A model generated the notes under the pieces. That model was given only the letters and a program-made list of their open reading frames with translations. It did not search any database and had not been told where the DNA came from. Both the position numbers and the translations under genes were made by a program. From contig CM034539.1 of assembly GCA_020002185.1 (NCBI GenBank), positions 33,259,774-33,323,773 of the forward strand: 64,000 nt of DNA, written 5' to 3'. Source of the stretch: Paraescarpia echinospica. Taxonomy: Eukaryota > Annelida > Polychaeta > Sabellida > Siboglinidae. Shown here piece after piece: positions 26,001-35,000 of the stretch; position 1 is the stretch's first letter, and each line of letters begins with the position of its first letter.

Positions 26001-29000
26001 GTTGTGTATAAAGAACACATAACAGTGGCTAACGTGAATTTGATTCGATATGCAACCAGAAGGCAGTGTATGTGAGAAACGAGGGTCCTTAAGTACCATG
26101 TGTGCTAAACAGTTCTGCACACACTGGAGTTTGGTTAAGCTTTTTAGCAATATTAGGATTGAGTTGCAGTAAGCAATGCACTTAGTAATTAAAGCTACTG
26201 GTATTGTTTTGGTAGTACCCGGTAGGTAACAATAAGTGATGCCAGAATTTATGAAAATTGCGTATATGGTATAAATAGGATTGGCACACAAAACGCAGGT
26301 GAAATAGATGGGAGATGTGTAGGAAGAGGTAGGCGTGAGAACTAACAGCCTCTGACGGTCTCATTACACCTGCCCTGGTCTCGCTTCGGGGAATTTTCTT
26401 GCTCCCACCAATGGCTGGGAGTGGTCAGACAGTGGACACAGCTATTAGTTTGACCAGCTTGGGCCATCAGTCAGTACAAGGCCAACTGCTGACCTCTAGA
26501 ACCAGTGGCTGACCACTTATAGTTCAATTCTCATTACTGTAATGACTGTGTGTATTTGGCCACTTACAAACCACTTATAGTTCAATTCTCATTACTGTAA
26601 TGACTGTGTGTATTTGGCCACTTACAAACCACTTATAGTTCAATTCTCATTACTGTAATGACTGTGTGTATTTGGCCACTTACAAACCACTTATAGTTCA
26701 ATTCTCATTACTGTAATGACTGTGTGTATTTGGCCACTTACAAACCACTTATAGTTCAATTCTCATTACTGTAATGACTGTGTGTATTTGGCCACTTACA
26801 AACCACTTATAGTTCAATTCTCATTACTGTAATGACTGTGTGTATTTGGCCACTTACAAACCACTTATAGTTCAATTCTCATTACTGTAATGACTGTGTG
26901 TATTTGGCCACTTACAAACCACTTATAGTTCAATTCTCATTACTGTAATGACTGTGTGTATTTGGCCACTTACAAACCACTTATAGTTCAATTCTCATTA
27001 CTGTAATGACTGTATGTATTTGGCCACTTACAAACCACTTATAGTTCAATTCTCATTACTGTAATGACTGTATGTATTTGGCCACTTACAAATAATTAAA
27101 TTCCCAGCTGTCCAAAAACATTTACTACAACGAATGTGGTGTCCAAAACACATATTTGGACACATAAAATTACAAATGTCTGAAGACATGCAGTACAGAA
27201 AAATTATAATTTTTGTAGATTTTAGGTTGCGCAAAAACATACAGTGTCAACACACAGTCACTACTCAGCTGTTCGAAAATGTATACTACAAAAAAATGTT
27301 GTCTGAAAAGATAGTCACTATGGTCTGTATGTATTTGGACACAGAAATTGTAGGGGTCTGATGACATCCAGTACAGAAAAGTAATTATTTTTGTACATTT
27401 TGGGATGTCCAAAACATACAGTGCCCAAATGCATATAGGCATTATGGTATTACAAGTTTAAATGGGAAAAATATATTTCTGTCAATATCTCCACATTCGT
27501 TCAGTATGTTAAAACGTCAGTCTGATCCCTGATTCTCCATTTTGCAAGGGTTGTTAATCCTCATCATTTTGGTGATTTTCAGTCAGAAGAAAGATGTCTC
27601 AGTTCTGGCGTTTATAAGAGACACCTGGTCATTCCGACCCCCAGTTCTTGTCTCGGATATAAGTGATGACATCACACAGAGACCACAGTCCCTGGACTTA
27701 CTAACAACCTTCCCAGGGCCCGAGACAATAAATATTTCTTGGTGGCCAACACACAAAGCCAGTTAAACATTGTTACGTCAATTAGGGGGATTAATGTGAG
27801 GTCATTTCCAGTGGTACGAGGAAGTCTGCAATTGCAGCCGGTTGACTGGGAATATCGTTAACTCTTTGTGCAGTTAAGTGAAGAAAATATACGTGTCTTT
27901 TCTTGTACAGTTTTCTTGTTAAGTATATTGTAAGATATTGTAAATCTTATAGAACATTTATAATGGGATTTGGCATATTTGTGGTAGAAATGTTTGAAAT
28001 TGACAGACATTTTAACCTAGACTATAATATCATTAAATAGACAACTGGATAACACAGCTAAATTGTCCCACAAAAACTTAAATGTTATTATTATGATGGT
28101 AGATAGTGTAAAACACATTTGCTCTCCTCTTTATTGGTAATATGAACAGTTTAACTGTAAAACTACTTATTTCTTTGTGTGATTATTACAGTTTTAATGT
28201 TGTGTGATTGCAGACCACGGAACTTGTGAACACGGCTCTGTTGACGGGCAAGATGGAGAACTTGCCTTTGAAAATCTACTCAGTCAGCCACTCAGGGCAG
28301 ATTGGGGACATCACGTCACAGACTACGTGTCACTCCGGGGATGAACAAGTTCTCAAGGTAGGTTGACAATACGAGTGTGTCAGATGTGTTACAAATTAAA
28401 GGATTTTCAGGACAAAACTGAATACATCCAATTTATTTTTAAGAAAAATGACTTCTGCTCTTTGTGCTCCGAGTGTAAATGTAAACTTTGATATTGGAAT
28501 AAGTTAAGAATACAAAATCATAGTGACTGAATGCAAGGGCTGAAATCTCCTTTAGTACATTTCATTTCTGTGGTTCCACCCAAAAATCACCGGTGTTTAT
28601 TGTGTTTTGCTCTGAAACCGTTCAAATGTTCCTCTTTGCAGTTCCCTTTATGAAGGGATTAGGCTGCTTAATTGTGCACCGCTGCAGTGCTTTGGTTGTT
28701 TCCTTTTCCACTGCTTCCAATCCACAGCTTTCTCCCTCTATTTTCATCCTGTTCTTTTCTCAAATCGCTCTTAATAGTCTTCCCATCATAATAGCGATCT
28801 GCCCCCTTTCCTGCAGTCTCACCGTTTCATTGCCTCTGCTCTGTCTGGTAGGCGGCCTACCTCCAGCCGTACCAGGTGACCTGTCTGGATCATCCTGGCT
28901 CCATACTGTTCTTCCCATTAACCTGAGCTGCATTGCGATCACTTCCCTCAGGTCATTCATCCACCTTCTGGCCACAGTCTTCACTTAAATACACATGTGT

Positions 29001-32000
29001 ATGTTCTGCAGTTTAAAATGTTTCGATAATTCGTTAATTACCCATAGGCACCCGCTCCGGCACCTATATAGCGACTTCGCGCCATCACCCATGAGGTCCA
29101 GATCTGGCAGCCACGGGCGTAGCACGCCCTGCCTATGTTTCCCGCCCACCCACCCTGCTACTGTGGGGGCGCGTCTTGGGTTTTTATTGTGTTTAGTATT
29201 AGATAGTTGCGTACTTTTAGTCACTCATAGATCTTGTAAAGAGAGGGTATTCATTTAATCTGTCATTATGATATTGCTGATTGAACATGTGATGTTCTTG
29301 GATTAAATGTTCTATGAGTTCACCCATATCATGTCTTGTGTTGTAATTGTATAAGATCTCACTCACTGTGTGTGTACTAGCAGTTTTATGATTCTCGCCT
29401 GTTGTGTATAATTACACAGAATCATATATGGGCATGTAGGTCGGGTCATGCAATTGGTGCAACAGGTCAAATCACCTACAATACAAAATAAGCCGCTGTT
29501 ATCTCACGGTGCCGCATATGTCTCCAATACTCCTTTTAAACGTATTTTTCAGTAAACATCCAATACGTGTATGTAAATATTAAAATAAGCAATTTCCAGA
29601 TGTTAAGTGTTATTTGCGATCATTTCGAGCAATCACATCGAGCGAGATTGATTTTTAGGCAAAATGACCTTTGAACTATGAAACTGATTGCCTGTGTGTA
29701 GATAAGTATATAGAAGTCAATGTCTGCCTTGGCACAAGGTGTCAGCATCCACTCCATACAGAGGAGAGGGACAACAGCTAAGTATATAGAAGTCAATGTC
29801 TGCCTTGGCACAAGGTGTCAGCATCCACTCCATACAGAGGAGAGGGACAACAGCTAAGACAAAAAAGTACAGTGGCTACTGTCAACTTGGACCCCTGGTA
29901 GATAACTGCAACAATATTTAAATCTTTACCCAGTATTACATTTTGGCCACAATTCTACATGCAATTGAGGATAATGATACAAGGGTATGTTAGCTTTTGA
30001 TCAAATAAACACACTTTTGATGATATACTTGAGTAGCAATCTGATGCATGCGTCAAAAGAAGTTAGGAAATAGTATGTTAACAAACAACAGATGTTTAGA
30101 GTGTTTCATTTTAAAATGTAATCTTTTTTGCTAATAAATTTGTGCTAATTTGTGTTAATCAGTCATTAGATCACCTGTAAATGGTTAATGGCCAAAATAG
30201 TACTTGTCCAAGTAAAATTCAGGCTGAAAAAGTAGTAAAACTGAATAAATAACATATTGTTATCTCATAGATTGTTACCAAAACTTATCTATGTTTGATT
30301 TTACTTATGACATAAATTGTATGTGTACAAAATGATACTATAGTAATATTATAGCATAATAATAACATATTTCTTGACATGTTGTTTTCCTTGAGCTGCA
30401 GACTTGCAGTATCCATCCATACATATGGCTGTGCAAATGATGCGGCCAACCATGTTTACGTGTTTCTGGTCAGGAATGTCCACCAATAATTGATCCAGTG
30501 GCTGTAAAACATACTCAGACTACAAAATTGCCACTCATGTGGATGTGTTGTGAAGGCTAATCAATCTATGTCATCGCAGGGAGGAAGGGAGGTTGAATAT
30601 TCGCGCTCTCTTTGGAACATTTCATGTTAACGGAAGGTTATGGCTTCAATATATTCAGTATTAAATTAGTTCATGCCATCAAAAATGTTCAGGCGATTTA
30701 TAGAATGTTGCAAATAGTGATTATTATGCCATAGTAAGTACATGAATTATATGATTGCAACCTATCCAATAGAGGATTATGACAATTGAAGGAAGATCAG
30801 TTGTCATATTAAGAAAATTGTATTCATCTTTTAATAGATATTCAATTTTTTTTTATAACCAATCTGATTACCAGCATATTAACCAAATGTTATGCATATT
30901 TTATTTGTTGTATATTACATACAACATTTATTTAATACCAAACTGGTAACTACAAACATATTTATAAGTCAAACCAAAAAGACACTGGTTGTAAGTTTCA
31001 ATGAGGATTCACTGGTGGGATTGGGAAAACAGCTATTTATAAATACATTCACATGTAGTCAAAAAGGATAACTGAATACTGCAATGTTTGCTAATGTAGG
31101 TGGATCTTCTTATCTTCTGTCATTGCAGAGCAATTGGTGGGAAGAAAATTACAGTATCAGTTGCCAAATCAAGAGTTAAGAGCGCTATCACCGTTTAAAA
31201 AATGAGGTTACGTCATTACTTAAATGTATTAGGGCACACATGCTTGATAGGTTAAATACAGCGCATGAGTAGAAAGACTGAGGCAATTCTACACAAGTAG
31301 GACATGTTTACATTCACACCTCGATAATTATCACCATTTTACTGGGTTACCCTCCTTCACCACGTAATTACAATAATTCGGCAGTCTACCACAACTAACA
31401 TATCGGGTTTATTTCTGTAGGTCAACTGCTGGAAATGATGTCTAATTTGTAATCTAATCCTTCTGTACTGATATGGTATGCGTTTGTGATGGTTCGCAGT
31501 TTATGCTGTGCTATGGTTTTGTGTATTCTATCGATGGTTTTGTTGCGGATGTCTCATATGACACACAGAAGTGATATCAAAGATCTTTCATATGAGAGAT
31601 CAGATTTAGAAACCGGAATGATAGAGATTAATACGCACAACAGTGAAGTTGTGAAGAACTCGTTTGAGAGAAATCAGATCAAAAGACAGCGTTCTGACAG
31701 TGGTTATTATGCACCCGTCATATATGTGTGGTTCGTTGACGTTAACAGCTGCAAAACGTTATCTGATGAAGGCCACACAAGTATCCTTTTATGTTTGGTA
31801 GTAAAAACATCATATCAGACAAGTAAAAAGTATGTTGTCAAAACAATGACGTGAAGCTCCGGCTTATGTGAGCCAGTGAACTTGGCACGTTACAAAGATA
31901 GTATCATGAATCACCCATTCTTTTCCTGTGGCTGACATTTGTTGCTGGTGAGTTTTTAATTTGCTTTGATCGGCACATAAGAAATGAACTTTGTGTTGTA

Positions 32001-35000
32001 TTTTGACAGGTTCTTACTTTTCCCGTGTTAGAGCTTTTAATGGTAAACACAGATGTTGGTGCAATTCAGAATAAACTTAGATCAGAAACACAGATGTTGG
32101 TACAATTCGGAATAAATTTAGGTGATTTTCAAAGATTACCAGGAACTGAGTTGATAGTTCACAGAAACTCTGAACAGTTGGCAACATCTATCGAAACATT
32201 TACACAGTTTTGCGACAGAATCAATTAGATGTGAAGTTGTTTCTAAAAATGATATCTACAAATCGAACATAATGCTTAAATCAATTCTGGTTTGTAGCAC
32301 TGCGCCTGTGAGTTCGGGTTTGCTAGAGTTTAGCTGCTGTTAATGTTTTTTATTATTATTAAAGTGATTGAAATGGCGAGCATAGCTCTGGTGACCTATG
32401 CAGTAATTCCTGCATGATTTCTGCATCAAAGGCAACGTCAAATTTAAATTGATTATAGTATGCGAGGTGTATAAGACCTTATATTATGCCATGTATCAAT
32501 GTTTTGGTTATCGCATCGAGTCCAGATGGTCCTAACCTCATGTCCCAGATGGACGTTCATGAACCGTTTCATGGACAGGTGCGTGAACAGTTGGTGAATT
32601 ATTCATGAACTGTTCACGATCGTCAGTCCGTCTGACAGCTGCTGCCACCTGCTGCCACCCCAGAGAATCGTCAGACGGCTGTGTGATGATTCGATTTGTT
32701 TACCACCACTGTCTTTTATAACACAACAACATAATGTTATCACGGCACATCAAAATCTCCTTCCCATTGTCAGGGATGGTGTCCTAAATTAACAGCCCAA
32801 ATTTTTTTATTTATTTAGTATTGGTTTGACCGACTCCCAACCAATATATGATGTGGAACTTGTGATTTTTATGATCCAAAATTACTATTAGCATCAATTT
32901 GCATTAACATATATTTCAGTCGCTAGGTGGCGTCACTGTAGCAATGTATTTTCCCTGCAATACGTTGTGACAACCAGACTACCCTCCCCACATATTTATC
33001 AAATTCTCAGCTCTCTGGAAACATACTGTACAAAAAACTATTTTTTACTGTCTGAAAACACAGTCAGTATTGTACTGTTTGAATTCAGACAGGTAACAAT
33101 TATAGGTTTCTGAAAACATACAATACAGAAACATAATTATTGTTGTCGAATTTCAGGGTGATTGAAAACGTACAGTCATTAGGGTTCTAATACCATGGTG
33201 GGGAAAAGCCTCAGAAACCTTATCCAGAGTATCCACTAGGGAATGATAAAGACAAAAACCACTGGTCACCCAATGATGGAAACATGCCTCAACTCTTCGT
33301 ATTTGGGTTGTTGTCATTTGTTCTCCTTGTCTTTCCCTGTATGTGTAGTGAGGCTGGCCCCGCTTCAGGTCCTTCACTTCTGTTTTCTTTTCCCTCATTT
33401 TAGTTTGTGTTTTCCTTCTTGTTCCCTATACAGGAGTGAGGTCAGGTATAGTTCTGTCAAACCACTCATTCTGTTGTTTCTCTATAAGTTCCTGTCAGTA
33501 GCCTCCTCTGTCCACCTTTCATCCTCACCCTCTCATCTCTTGTCCCTCCTCATACAGTCCTCCCAACTCAGCTGTCGCCTTCCCCTTCTCCTGCGTCCTC
33601 GGTGTTGTTCTGCCTCTGCTCTCTCTGCAAGTTTGCCAGCATCCATCCTTGCCAAATGGCCTGCCCATTTGCTTGGTGTTCGATTGATTTGAGCAGCCCT
33701 GAGGATTCGATACTGTGCTATAAAAGAACTTACCTTTATATCGATTCCGCTTTCCCCCGCCAGGTGGCACAGGCATGCAACGTGGTGTACATGGACGGCT
33801 CGGAGACTCACGGCGCTACAAGTGTGAGCGTCATCGCCAAGTATGGCCGCCACACACGTTTCCTGTTCTTCCGTGTGTGGGCGCCTGACTTCCCCTTACA
33901 GATTGACCTGTCGGACGGCAAGCTGAGTCTCATCAAAGGGTGGAAGGCTCCACAACGCCAGCGAAGGTAGTGTGTGCTCACGACTTGACGTGGTTTGTAC
34001 AGTCGAACCTCGCTTTACGGTCACCTCAGTAATACAGCCACCTCGCAATTAAGGTCACCCTAGGACAGTCCCAAAATATTTCTGTAGCAGTGACGTCTGT
34101 GAAATTAGTCCCGCTAATGTGGTCACCTCACTATTCAGGTCACTTGCTAAGTCCTGAGGGCGACGTTAATAGAGAGTTTTTATTCAAACACATCTGTCGG
34201 AGATAACACGGTACGTTATCACGGAGATTATACGCTGTCTTGGTTTGAGTAGATTTTATGTATGTAAAACCAGTAAGATCACAAAATCTTAAAAGTCAGT
34301 AGATATCGGTAGGAGCAAAACAAAACAAATAAGATCTTAGAACAAGTACCATTCTATAACATTTCCAAATCATTCAAGAGGTGGAGTACAGCTGTAGTGG
34401 TAATTGTGTCTGGTCCAAGCAAAATATAGTTCTGCTGCTTATGTTGCCTTTTATCTACTGTTCTCTGTCTCAACCATTATCTCCATTCTTTCACGCAGCT
34501 ACCGCAGAACCCGCGGTGTGGACTTTGGCCTCCTAATGCAACCGGAACTACTTCTTGACGAGGAAGGACACACGGGTGACGAGGCTTCTGGCGAATGCAA
34601 GCTACGCTATCAGCAGTCGATCATCGATGTGTACACGCGGTTCTGTGTGCCCGACGGAGTCCACAAACAGTTCCTGGTTCACCGCAAGGCTTTGTTCCGA
34701 ATCACCAACCTCGTCATGGACAAGTTACGCGTGGCCGACAGTAGTGTTGCCACCCTCGAGGGTAACACCGTGCAAGGGGTGCAGAGTGGGCGCACTGAAG
34801 TACAGGTGTGTGCTTGATTGAATCGTTATTTTAACAACACACAATTTGTTATCATAATATAATAATTAGCTTACACTCACCTATGGAGCAGCAGTCCAAG
34901 GGCAGCAATTATCACTGTTACAGTATTTATAAAATTGAACTTAAACTCATTCCTATGACCCAATGCCACTTGGAGAATGGCCGACTTCCAATTTTGTGTA

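Larger units (their letters stand above)
20690..28213 (+). other. TMEM132 intron between exons a and b
   Basis: It is the rest of an 8.1-kb intron. It holds a (CCAA)n/(TCAA)n microsatellite, dispersed TTAACAAGGTTGCCAT-family copies, an RTE-type reverse transcriptase remnant, one copy of an unnamed 200-bp repeat, and the 58-bp array. No additional exon was seen. Confidence 0.6.
28358..33529 (+). other. TMEM132 intron between exons b and c
   Basis: It holds a LINE 3' remnant, a perfect 76-bp duplication and family 3 repeat, and otherwise AT-rich DNA. A 122-codon plus frame at 31486-31854 begins with a hydrophobic leader (CCAMVLCILSMVLL) and could be a nested gene or decayed glycosyltransferase-like fragment; evidence is too weak for a gene call. 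Confidence 0.5.
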
